Below are positions 22,080 through 29,775 of a DNA stretch of 64,000 bases, piece after piece (positions within the stretch are counted from its first letter, which is position 1; every line of letters starts with the position of its first letter). This stretch comes from CAKSXP01 sp964609305 (GTDB lineage Bacteria > Bacillota > Clostridia > Oscillospirales > Oscillospiraceae): positions 1-64,000 of the forward strand of contig CAZSRK010000002.1 in NCBI GenBank assembly GCA_964609305.1. The letters are read 5' to 3'. The notes under the pieces were generated by a model, which had not been told where the DNA came from, did no database searches, and saw nothing but the letters and a program-made list of their open reading frames with translations. Made by a program: the position numbers and the translations under genes.

Positions 22080-24170
22080 CTACTCCACGCCTTTGTACAT
22101 CCGGCCGCGCGTGAGCCCGTTTGGCCTGTAATCCGAAACGCCAAGATAACTGCGCGCGACCTCGACGCACTCGCGCGAGGATTCCGTTGTAAATATCAGC
22201 CGTGTCCCCCAGAGGCCGAGTTTTTCATACTCGGCACGGCGGTCAGCAAGAAACAGCTTGTGCGCGCCGAAAACGGTATTGCGGCAGTTAAATCCGCGCA
22301 CAACGGGATACACGTTGCCGTGCCCGTCGGACAGCTGTCCCGGGCTCTGGCAGGTGCATTTGCCTGCGCTGTTTTTTATAAGGCAGTGCTCTGTTATCAT
22401 GATCGGAAGCCTGCCGTATACTATAAGCTCCATATCCATGGGCTGGGACATGGCTCGAAGCTGGCCCATGTGCAGCTCGAATGAGGCCGTGTACGAGAGC
22501 AGGCCGGCGCGCCGGAGCATATCGGCCGTGTAGGAATTAAACACGTTCAGTCCGTAATCGCCGCGGGCCTGCATACCGGCCCGGCGCACAAGGGTCACAT
22601 GCCCAAGCGAGCAGATAAGCGCCTGTTTGACGCCGTAGGACCGGACAGTCTGCAAAAGCTCAAATGCGCGGTCTTCCTCCTCCCCGCCGTGGATGACCGG
22701 CGGCATCAGCGCGCAGGGTACGCAGCCGTATCTGATAAACAGCTCCAGCCTGTCGAAATTCTCCGCCAGCCCTTCCAGCGGCAGATATATAAAGTCAGGC
22801 TTCATAGCGGCAAGTTCCGGGCTGAGCTGTTCGGTGCTGAGCACCTGTAAGATCATCATGGGCCGCCGCGCGCGCTCCTGAGCGGCGGGCAGCGGCGGTA
22901 CCGTCCCGGTGCGTACTTCGCGTGGGCGCCGGCGCTCTTCCGTCAGCTTCGCCAAAAGCTCATGACGTACGGCCCCGAGCTCGTCCTCCGACATGCGCAG
23001 ATGCGGAGAGATGCGCGCACTGACCGAGGAACAGATATACGGCGTCCCTCCGGTCTTGTACATGACTTCCTCTATCGCCTGCGCAGTCAGTGGGGAAAGC
23101 TCGCTGGCCGCCGGCACGGGGCCGAGCGCGGCGGCTTTGTTCCCATCGCCGTCGCACGCGACGAACTTCGACCTCTCCTCCGCCTCGATGAGCGCGAAAA
23201 AATCCACCGGTACACGGCGCATCTCGCCGCTTGAGTAGCCGTTGCGCACCTCGGCAAGGCCGCGGGAAACGTCCCTGTCCGTGGACGGCACATGATAGCC
23301 GAACATATCATCTGTTTCGCCGGTATAGTACCCGTCCGTAAAACCCTGGGATGAAAACGCAGCGGCAAACAGCTCCTGCTCCTGCTCGGACGGTTTTTTC
23401 CCGTCATGTATGGCCGTGCGGAACATTTTGACCGCCATTGCGACAAACTCGGCGCGCTGGCCTCGACCCTCAATGACCGCGCCGGTGACTCCCGCCGATT
23501 CAAGCTCAGTAAGGCTGTCCATCAGGTTCCAGTCCTTCATGCTCAGCGGCCGGTCGTCCTTTCTTCCGCCAAGAGAAAACTCGCGCCGGCAGGTCCCGGT
23601 GCAGATACCGCGGTTGGCGCTTCGCCCGCTACCCATCGCACTGAGATAGCACAGCCCAGGCTCACAGACGCACAGGCCGCTCTGCACAAAAACTGAGGTC
23701 TCCAGCCCCGCGCCGGCACAGATCTGCCTGATCTCATCGAGAGGAAGCTCTCTCGGCAGCATTATGCGGGACAGTCCCGCCTCACCCACCGCGCGGGCCC
23801 CGGCAAGGTTATGCACTCCCATCGAAACGTCGCCAAACAGCGGCATATCCGGAAGCGCCTCGTGCAGGACATGCACAAGGCCAAGATCGCTGACAACTAT
23901 CGCGTCGACGCCAAGGCACGCCCACTCCTGCGCAGTGCTGACACACTGTGGTATTTCACCGTCGGATACAAGTATGTTCATCGCCGCATAGACCCGGCAG
24001 CCGCGAACGCGGCAGTACCGCACGGCGTTTTCAAATTCTTCGCCTGTAAACCCGCCGTCACCCCGGTGACCGGACAGCTTTCCCTGTCCGAAAAACACGG
24101 CGTCGGCGCCGCTCTGAACTGCGGCGACAACCGCTTCCGGAGAACCGGCGGGCGAAATAAGTTCCAACAT
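22080..24170 (-). CDS. Peptidase U32 family protein
   Basis: 696 aa, the long form with a C-terminal DUF3656-like region. The start MLELISPAGSPEAVVAAVQSGADAVFFG is the U32 opening. The cysteine cluster CVCEPGLCYLSAMGSGRSANRGICTGTCRREFSL near 165-200 is conserved in the family and probably holds a metal or Fe-S centre. Members include collagenase-like PrtC, and the RlhA/TrhP proteins that hydroxylate RNA, so the proteolytic label may not reflect its function. It begins 21 bp after zapA and leads into maf and the mre genes. Confidence 0.9.
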   Translation of the reverse strand: MLELISPAGSPEAVVAAVQSGADAVFFGQGKLSGHRGDGGFTGEEFENAVRYCRVRGCRVYAAMNILVSDGEIPQCVSTAQEWACLGVDAIVVSDLGLVHVLHEALPDMPLFGDVSMGVHNLAGARAVGEAGLSRIMLPRELPLDEIRQICAGAGLETSVFVQSGLCVCEPGLCYLSAMGSGRSANRGICTGTCRREFSLGGRKDDRPLSMKDWNLMDSLTELESAGVTGAVIEGRGQRAEFVAMAVKMFRTAIHDGKKPSEQEQELFAAAFSSQGFTDGYYTGETDDMFGYHVPSTDRDVSRGLAEVRNGYSSGEMRRVPVDFFALIEAEERSKFVACDGDGNKAAALGPVPAASELSPLTAQAIEEVMYKTGGTPYICSSVSARISPHLRMSEDELGAVRHELLAKLTEERRRPREVRTGTVPPLPAAQERARRPMMILQVLSTEQLSPELAAMKPDFIYLPLEGLAENFDRLELFIRYGCVPCALMPPVIHGGEEEDRAFELLQTVRSYGVKQALICSLGHVTLVRRAGMQARGDYGLNVFNSYTADMLRRAGLLSYTASFELHMGQLRAMSQPMDMELIVYGRLPIMITEHCLIKNSAGKCTCQSPGQLSDGHGNVYPVVRGFNCRNTVFGAHKLFLADRRAEYEKLGLWGTRLIFTTESSRECVEVARSYLGVSDYRPNGLTRGRMYKGVE

Positions 24171-24191
24171 CAGAAAAAATCTCCGGAGAAA

Positions 24192-24434
24192 TCAGCCCTT
24201 CTGGGCCAGCTTTTCGTACTTGGTGTTGAGCTTGTTGAGCTCATCGGCCAGCATGAAGGCCGCCAGCGTCGCACAGTCGAGCGGCGACGCGCCGGACTCC
24301 CTCTTGATCTGGAATATCCTGGCCGTAACATACTCCGCAAGCTGGTGGACATACTCGCTGTTTTCATCCGTTGTGAGGCGGTACTCCCGTCCCGCTATTT
24401 CAACATCTATCGTGGAAACCGACTTTCTGGCCAT
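24192..24434 (-). CDS. zapA: Cell division protein ZapA
   Basis: 80 aa. The ZapA head reads STIDVEIAGREYRLTTDENSEYVHQLAEYV, followed by a long helix (SPLDCATLAAFMLADELNKLNTKYEKLAQKG) that forms the coiled-coil dimer. ZapA stabilises FtsZ filaments at midcell. I chose ATG 24434 with AAAGGGGCGG upstream. It is the first gene of the shape/division run, divergent from the dnaD-like gene. Confidence 0.88.
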   Translation of the reverse strand: MARKSVSTIDVEIAGREYRLTTDENSEYVHQLAEYVTARIFQIKRESGASPLDCATLAAFMLADELNKLNTKYEKLAQKG

Positions 24435-24506
24435 ATCTTCCGCCCCTTTCAGCATTATGTATCTCTATATTCCCAAATCAGCCTATTATCCGCCTATTAT
24501 CGGTTT

Positions 24507-24536
24507 ATTATATCACACACCAGCATCTTGCTACAA
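24507..24536 (-). promoter_or_regulatory. Promoter of the zapA-mrdA run
   Basis: Minus strand TTGTAG (24531-24536), 18-nt spacer, TATAAT (24507-24512). Its -35 overlaps that of the divergent dnaD promoter. A tandem 10-bp repeat GCCTATTATC (24481-24490 and 24492-24501) lies in the leader. Confidence 0.5.
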
Positions 24537-24556
24537 GTCAAATTTGATGATATAAT
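24528..24556 (+). promoter_or_regulatory. Promoter of the dnaD-dnaC unit
   Basis: TTGCTA (24528-24533), 17-nt spacer, TATAAT (24551-24556), about 60 nt before the start codon. Confidence 0.6.
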
Positions 24557-24615
24557 CCCTTATATCCAATAAGCTTTCCCATTTGGGGGCATTTTGAGTA
24601 AAGCAGGGATACATT

Positions 24616-25578
24616 TTGCAGATAAATGGCAAGAAATACGCCGTGTCACGATGCAACGGCACATATATTCCAGCTTCGGCTGTGGACAGGCTGATAGCCT
24701 CCGGCGACGGCGGCGCGGCTCTGTTGTACCTGTATCTGCTCAGCAGCGGCGCGCCGGATACGGCGACGGCGGCGGCCGCGCTTGGAAAGACGGAGCGCGA
24801 GATAGAGCGATGCTGCGCAAGCCTTGAAAAACTCGGCCTGCTGCACAGTCAGGAGTCCCCGGGCGCTGTCCCGGAGGGGGGGCGCGTCTTGCCAGCGGAG
24901 GAGATGCCTCAGTACAGCGCCAATGACATCGCCGGCAGCGCGCGTCAGGACGGCGGGTTCCAGGCTGTCGTTGAGGAGGCTCAGCACGCGCTCGGCCGGA
25001 TGCTCTCCGGCAATGATCTGCGTATCCTGTTTGGTATATACGACTATCTCGGACTTCCGGCTGAGGTCATACTTCTGCTGATAAACCATTGCGTCAAACG
25101 CACAAGGGATAAACAGGGCCCCGGGCGCATGCCCTCTATGCGCTCGATAGAAAAAGAGGCCTTTATCTGGTCCAACAGGGAAATCATCACCCTGGAGCGG
25201 GCCGAGGAATATCTTCAGGAACTCAAATCCAGGGGTGAAAAGCTTGCTGTCCTGCGGCGGGGCATGGGCCTGCACGACCGTGAATTCACCGCGACGGAAC
25301 GCAAATACGCCGAGAGCTGGTTCGACATGGGCTTCCCTATCGACTCGCTGCTGATAGCCTATGACCGCACGATTATGCGCACGGGCCGGCTGAGCTGGCC
25401 ATATATGGACTCCATCATCCGGAGCTGGCACGAAAAAGGTCTGCACAAACCGGAGGAGATCGAGACCGGCGACGGCGCAGGAAAGCCGGCGCCAGCCGGT
25501 AAAAAGGATACCGTACAGGATATGGAACAGGACGTTGAATATCTCGACCGGCTGTTCCGCGAACTGGAGACGAAATAA
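24616..25578 (+). CDS. DnaD domain protein
   Basis: 320 aa. The N-terminal part looks like a winged helix (GGAALLYLYLLSSGAPDTATAAAALGKTEREIERCCASLEKLGLL, residues 30-75). The middle holds the DnaD/DnaB_2 domain (LGRMLSGNDLRILFGIYDYLGLPAEVILLLINHCV, about 130-170). The C-terminal part, with AESWFDMGFPIDSLLIAYD, may be a second copy of that fold. These proteins help load the replicative helicase at origins or restart sites. The start is TTG 24616 with AGGG upstream. It is followed after 12 bp by a DnaC/DnaI-like ATPase, the natural partner. Confidence 0.88.
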   Translation: MQINGKKYAVSRCNGTYIPASAVDRLIASGDGGAALLYLYLLSSGAPDTATAAAALGKTEREIERCCASLEKLGLLHSQESPGAVPEGGRVLPAEEMPQYSANDIAGSARQDGGFQAVVEEAQHALGRMLSGNDLRILFGIYDYLGLPAEVILLLINHCVKRTRDKQGPGRMPSMRSIEKEAFIWSNREIITLERAEEYLQELKSRGEKLAVLRRGMGLHDREFTATERKYAESWFDMGFPIDSLLIAYDRTIMRTGRLSWPYMDSIIRSWHEKGLHKPEEIETGDGAGKPAPAGKKDTVQDMEQDVEYLDRLFRELETK

Positions 25579-25590
25579 AGGAGGCACCAT

Positions 25591-26628
25591 ATGGACGGAA
25601 TCGCGCTCTCCCGCGCGCGTGCACGGCTTGCAGAGATAAGGGCAGGGAACGAGGCGGAGGCCGCACGCCGTCAGGACGAGATATATGCACGCCTGCCGGA
25701 GGTAAGGCAGATTGACGGCGAGATGCGCACGATGATGAAGCAGGTCATCGGCATCGCCCTTAAAAACGGACTCGACCCGTCCGAGCAGATAAAAACGATT
25801 GCCGAAGAGAATCTGCGCCTGCAGGACAGAAAGCGCGCGATACTATCCGGCGCCGGATATCCGGTGGACTATCTTGACGAGATACATTCCTGCCCCGTCT
25901 GCGGCGACACCGGCTATTCGGACGGTGAAATCTGCGCCTGTCTGACAAAGCTCTGTGAACAGGAGCAGGCAAAGCTGCTAAGCAGCCTGATGAGGCTGGG
26001 TAACGAAAGCTTTGAAACTTTCGACCTTGGCAAATACGACGATGATATAATCCGGACCGAGGTGCACACAACCGCGCGGAAATGGATGGCCCGGTGTCTT
26101 GAGAGCTTTAAGAACTACGCCCGTGGTTTCGGAGAGAAAAGCCCGAATTTCCTCTTTACCGGCGGCACGGGGCTTGGCAAGACTTTTTCCTCCGCCTGTA
26201 TAGCCAGGGAGGTCGCAAAGCGCGGCGCCTCCGTCGTGTACGAGTCGGTCAGCGGCGCCGTCGAGCCGTTCGAAGCGATAAAATTCGGACGGGCTGAACC
26301 GGACAGCGAGTCTTTTGTACAGCGCGGGCGTATACTGGACAGCGATCTGCTCATTCTCGACGATCTGGGTACCGAGATGCAGACCTCCTTTTCCGACAGT
26401 GTGCTCTATACGATAATAAACTCAAGGCTCATAACCGGTAAAAAGACGATCATCAGCACAAATCTGGGCAAGGAGGAGCTGCGCGCACGCTACGGGGCGC
26501 AGCTGGCCTCCCGTCTGCTGGGCGAATATGCCGTCGTGCCTTTTGTGGGTGAGGATATCAGGCTTCAGAAAAAGCTGCCGGCAGGGTCTGCGGGCAGAGC
26601 GGCGTCTCTGTCCCCGGCCCGGGAATAG
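25591..26628 (+). CDS. DnaC/DnaI-like helicase loader ATPase
   Basis: 345 aa. The N-terminal helical part is followed by a zinc-type cluster CPVCGDTGYSDGEICAC near residues 97-113, typical of clostridial DnaC homologues. The AAA+ core has Walker A GGTGLGKTFSS near 190, Walker B LLILDDLGTE near 250, and sensor 1 IISTNLG. It would load DnaB helicase together with the DnaD-like protein. ATG 25591 follows AAAGGAGG. The last 15 residues are low-complexity (AGSAGRAASLSPARE). Confidence 0.93.
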   Translation: MDGIALSRARARLAEIRAGNEAEAARRQDEIYARLPEVRQIDGEMRTMMKQVIGIALKNGLDPSEQIKTIAEENLRLQDRKRAILSGAGYPVDYLDEIHSCPVCGDTGYSDGEICACLTKLCEQEQAKLLSSLMRLGNESFETFDLGKYDDDIIRTEVHTTARKWMARCLESFKNYARGFGEKSPNFLFTGGTGLGKTFSSACIAREVAKRGASVVYESVSGAVEPFEAIKFGRAEPDSESFVQRGRILDSDLLILDDLGTEMQTSFSDSVLYTIINSRLITGKKTIISTNLGKEELRARYGAQLASRLLGEYAVVPFVGEDIRLQKKLPAGSAGRAASLSPARE

Positions 26629-26708
26629 CCCCGCGGTGCTATCGTGTATAATAGTGACGGGCGTGGCCTTCATTATTCCGCCGCGCCCGCGAAAAAGGTG
26701 GTAATCAG

Positions 26709-28130
26709 ATGGTAAACGACGAACTCAAAAACAGGATAAGCCAGTGGATAGACTCCCATGAGAAGCAGCTTCTCGCAGACGTGGCGCGGCTTGTCGCGAT
26801 CAAAAGCGTCAAGGAGGCTCCCGAGGAGCATGCCCCCTTCGGCCGCGGCATCGCCCGCGCACTGGATGAGGCGGTGGCGCTGTGCGTCGAGCGCGGCTTC
26901 CGGGTCACGAAATATCACGACCGCGTCGCAACGGCCGACCTCGGCAGAGGGCCGGCCCTGCTGGACATACTCGGTCATCTGGACGTCGTCGGCGAGGGCG
27001 CTCTGAGTGAATGGGAGACGGACCCCTATACTCTTACCGTCAAGAACGACGGCTGTGCCTACGGCCGCGGCGCCATCGACGACAAGGGTCCCGTAGTCGC
27101 GTCCCTGTATGCAATGATGTGTGTGCGCGAGCTGGGCGTGCCCATGACCCATGGGGTCAGACTCATTATGGGCACGGACGAGGAGTCCGGGATGGACGAT
27201 CTTCCATATTACTATGCGGAAAACTCTCCCGCACCTAACACCGTTTCGCCGGACGCAAATTTCCCCGTCTATAACACCGAAAAGGGATTTTACAAGCCTG
27301 TTTTTACATGCAGTTTCGAAAAAAGCGACGCTTCCCCCGCCGTCGTCTCGCTTGAGGGCGGCTATCGCATCAACGTCCTGCCCGCGGACGCGAACGCGCT
27401 TGTGCGCGGGCTGAGCGCCGCGGAGGTCGAAAAAGCCGCAGCGCAGCTTGCCCCAGAGCTCGGGGTCAGCTTCACCGTCGAACAGGAGCCCGGCGGAGTC
27501 CGCCTCGCGGTAAAGGGCCGCAACGCGCACGCCTCCCTTCCCGAGGAGGGCGTGTGCGGCATCACGGCGCTCATAGAGATCCTCATGTCGCTGCCCCTCG
27601 CCGACTGCGGAAGCACCCGCGCGCTGCGCGCCGTGCACGAGCTGTTCCCCCACGGCGACGACCGCGGCCGCGCACTCGGCATTGCAATGAGCGATGAGAT
27701 AAGCGGGGAGCTCACCTGTGCTTTCAGCCTCCTGAGTATGAACGAGACGGAGCTTCGCGGGCAGTTTGACGGCCGCGTCCCCATCTGCGCCGACGAGGAA
27801 AACTGCAAAAAAGCTGCAGAGAAGAGCTTTGAAAGCCACGGCTTTAAAGCCGAAGGCGAGATGGAGCCGCCTCACCACACACCCGCAGGGACTCCGTTTA
27901 TCAACTCCCTGCTCGAGTGCTATGAGAGCTTCACCGGGCTCAAGGGCGAATGCCTGTCGATGGGCGGTGGGACCTATGTCCACCATGTAGAGGGAGGCGT
28001 CGCCTTCGGAGCGTCCATGCCGGGCTTCGACGGCTGTATGCACAGCCAGAATGAAAAATTCTGTATCCGCGACATGCTCACGACGGCAAAAATCTACGCC
28101 GCGGTCATCGCGGAGCTTTTCGGCGCATAA
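26709..28130 (+). CDS. M20 family dipeptidase (PepV/Sapep type)
   Basis: 473 aa zinc metallopeptidase. Metal-binding motifs are GHLDVVGEG near residue 88 (His, Asp), GRGAIDDKGP near 118 (bridging Asp), and TDEESG near 155 (catalytic Glu and metal Glu). The lid domain lies between, and a C-terminal GGTYVHHV holds a further ligand. This is the PepV-like group that cleaves dipeptides, including beta-Ala and D-amino-acid dipeptides, in the cytoplasm. ATG 26709 follows AAAAAGGTGG. It is same-strand with the dnaD-dnaC pair but 80 bp away, and a strong terminator ends the unit. Confidence 0.92.
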   Translation: MVNDELKNRISQWIDSHEKQLLADVARLVAIKSVKEAPEEHAPFGRGIARALDEAVALCVERGFRVTKYHDRVATADLGRGPALLDILGHLDVVGEGALSEWETDPYTLTVKNDGCAYGRGAIDDKGPVVASLYAMMCVRELGVPMTHGVRLIMGTDEESGMDDLPYYYAENSPAPNTVSPDANFPVYNTEKGFYKPVFTCSFEKSDASPAVVSLEGGYRINVLPADANALVRGLSAAEVEKAAAQLAPELGVSFTVEQEPGGVRLAVKGRNAHASLPEEGVCGITALIEILMSLPLADCGSTRALRAVHELFPHGDDRGRALGIAMSDEISGELTCAFSLLSMNETELRGQFDGRVPICADEENCKKAAEKSFESHGFKAEGEMEPPHHTPAGTPFINSLLECYESFTGLKGECLSMGGGTYVHHVEGGVAFGASMPGFDGCMHSQNEKFCIRDMLTTAKIYAAVIAELFGA

Positions 28131-28185
28131 AAAGCGCCCGGTCCGGATAATGCTCCGCCGGACTTGCCCCCAGACATTGTACAGG

Positions 28186-28222
28186 CCGGCGCCGGGATCG
28201 AATGATCCCGGCGCCGGTTTTT
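28186..28222 (+). terminator. Terminator after the dipeptidase gene
   Basis: CCGGCGCCGGGATC and GATCCCGGCGCCGG form a 14-bp perfect stem with a 4-nt loop, followed by TTTTT. Confidence 0.93.
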
Positions 28223-28290
28223 CCGTGTCTTGGATTTAACGGGTCCACGGCCGCAGCGCAAAAGAAAATCTCCGCGGTTTGCCTGACACG

Positions 28291-28805
28291 CTATATATAA
28301 TCCGGGCCGGCGCCCTGCCATTCCAGCGCCTTCTTTTCCAGAGTGCTGACAAAAGCCTCCTTCCCGTCGCAGTATCCGTCGATATCATACGGATATTTTT
28401 CGGCCAGCCACTTTTTCAGCGCGCCATACTCCTGCCTTTCCCTCTCATGGGCGCGCAGATAGTCACGCAGAGCAAGATGACGACGGATATTACCGCTGTC
28501 GGCCCGGTCAAAAATATGTATCTGATGCGTGCGTTCATCGCCGCCTTTGCGAAGGTATCTCCGGCCGGCTATCCCAAACTCGCCCATGTATTCGTAGCCG
28601 ATGCCTTCAAACCGGGACGAGAGCGCGTCCACCGCGCCAAGGTCATATAGACCGGTTTTGCCGCAAGCCCGGGGACGGCCGTACTGCCGATATGATATAT
28701 CGCCACGCAGTTATCCCCGAGTATTTTCCCAATCATTTGCGCTTCTTTCCGAAACATCTCCGGCCATGCGGGGTCATACTCCGTTACCGTGATATGCTGT
28801 GCCAT
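28291..28805 (-). pseudogene. GrpB family nucleotidyltransferase-like gene, frame-disrupted
   Basis: The first frame (ATG 28805, GGAGG upstream) reads VTEYDPAWPEMFRKEA...IYHIGSTAVPGLAAKPV, the GrpB N-terminus. The continuation DLGAVDALSSRFEGIGYEYMGEFGIAGRRYLRKG... and RTHQIHIF... lies in another frame, running to 28291. The family block IDIxVxV that normally follows AAKP is missing, so a deletion of roughly 20 nt around 28635-28650 (not a multiple of three) seems to have shifted the frame. GrpB proteins belong to the nucleotidyltransferase superfamily, with no settled role. It is the last gene of a minus-strand cluster, 9 bp after the GNAT gene. Confidence 0.78.
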
Positions 28806-28814
28806 GACGCCTCC

Positions 28815-29288
28815 TTATACCCTGTGGACATACATCCGGGACAGGGCCTCTTCCCCTTCGCCCTGAACCATGCAGAAAAATTCCCATCCGTACCTCTCAT
28901 AAAATGAGGTGTGATCGGTTATCAGGTAAAGCGTACGGATGCCCTCCGCCGCCATATCGCCGCATACGCGGCCAAGCAGCCTGCCTGCAATGCCAAGTGT
29001 CCGGTACTCCGGCTCCACATAGAGGGCGCAGACATTGGGCCTTAAATCCCGCCGCTGGTGAAAGTCGTTCTCGATGACTCCTATGCCGCCGATTATCCTG
29101 CCGCGCGCAAGTGCGACATACCACCGCGGCACGGCGGTGCCCCCGCTTATGCCAAGTTCCATACTCCGCAGATACTCCTGTACGGGAACGCCCCACTTGC
29201 TATGGAACCACTCGGCCGCCTGACCTTTCAATTCCGGCTTTTCGCCTATGTTCACAATCCCGATTCTGGTATCAAGGTGTTCCGGCAC
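28815..29288 (-). CDS. GNAT family N-acetyltransferase
   Basis: 157 aa. The acetyl-CoA binding motif A reads ALYVEPEYRTLGIAGRLLGRV at about residues 88-108 (the usual R/QxxGxG/A form), preceded by IIGGIGVIEND and followed by YLITDHTSFYERYGWEFF, a common GNAT C-terminal strand. The acceptor is not predictable. The start is GTG 29288 behind GGAGGG. It sits between a TIGR04076 protein gene and the broken GrpB gene on the same strand. Confidence 0.9.
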   Translation of the reverse strand: MPEHLDTRIGIVNIGEKPELKGQAAEWFHSKWGVPVQEYLRSMELGISGGTAVPRWYVALARGRIIGGIGVIENDFHQRRDLRPNVCALYVEPEYRTLGIAGRLLGRVCGDMAAEGIRTLYLITDHTSFYERYGWEFFCMVQGEGEEALSRMYVHRV

Positions 29289-29324
29289 GATCTTCCCTCC
29301 ATTCCGATGGCGACGGGATGCGGC

Positions 29325-29657
29325 TTACTCCGCCTGCGCAGGCTCGTCGGTGCGCTCCACCTTAATAATAACGGGTCTCAGGCCGTCGTTGCAGGAGCAG
29401 ATCGCAACGCCTTTGTGCCTGGAGTCGATCCAATCGTCAAAGTACCAGCCCTCCGAGCCGTTCGCGAGGGCAAAGACATACTGATATATCGCCTTCCATG
29501 CCTCGTCGCAGAAGCCCTCAGGCCTGGCATAATCGGCATAAAACACCTGTCCCTCTTTCATCAGCGGGCATGTGCCCAGCCCGGGTATGCCGTATTCCTT
29601 CGCCAGATCCTCCTGAAGCGTCGTTTTTAAAACGGTGAGTTTACATTTTTTCATCAT
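29325..29657 (-). CDS. TIGR04076 family protein
   Basis: 110 aa. Its pattern matches the small TIGR04076 family: it begins KKCKLTVLKTTLQEDLAKEYG, contains CPLMKEGQVF and PEGFCDEAWKAIYQYVFALANG, and ends in CNDGLRPVIIKVERT. Five cysteines are conserved-looking, so metal or redox binding is possible. Family members are often encoded near flavin or Fe-S oxidoreductases, as here 118 bp after an Fe-S flavoprotein gene. ATG 29657 follows GGAGG. Function unknown. Confidence 0.75.
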   Translation of the reverse strand: MMKKCKLTVLKTTLQEDLAKEYGIPGLGTCPLMKEGQVFYADYARPEGFCDEAWKAIYQYVFALANGSEGWYFDDWIDSRHKGVAICSCNDGLRPVIIKVERTDEPAQAE

Positions 29658-29705
29658 GGCTGTGTTTCCTCCCTGTCAGTTGTTCTTTATCAAACCGTGG
29701 ACAAA

Positions 29706-29731
29706 GGGGCAAAGCCCGAAGGCCCTGCCCC
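29706..29731 (-). terminator. Terminator-like hairpin after the Fe-S flavoprotein gene
   Basis: On the minus strand GGGGCAGGGCC pairs with GGGCTTTGCCCC around TTC, followed by TTTG. The T tract is short, so readthrough into the TIGR04076 gene is plausible. Confidence 0.5.
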
Positions 29732-29775
29732 AGAGTTTGCGGGTGTTTCTTTTTCCCTGTCGCTCCGGAACCGGC

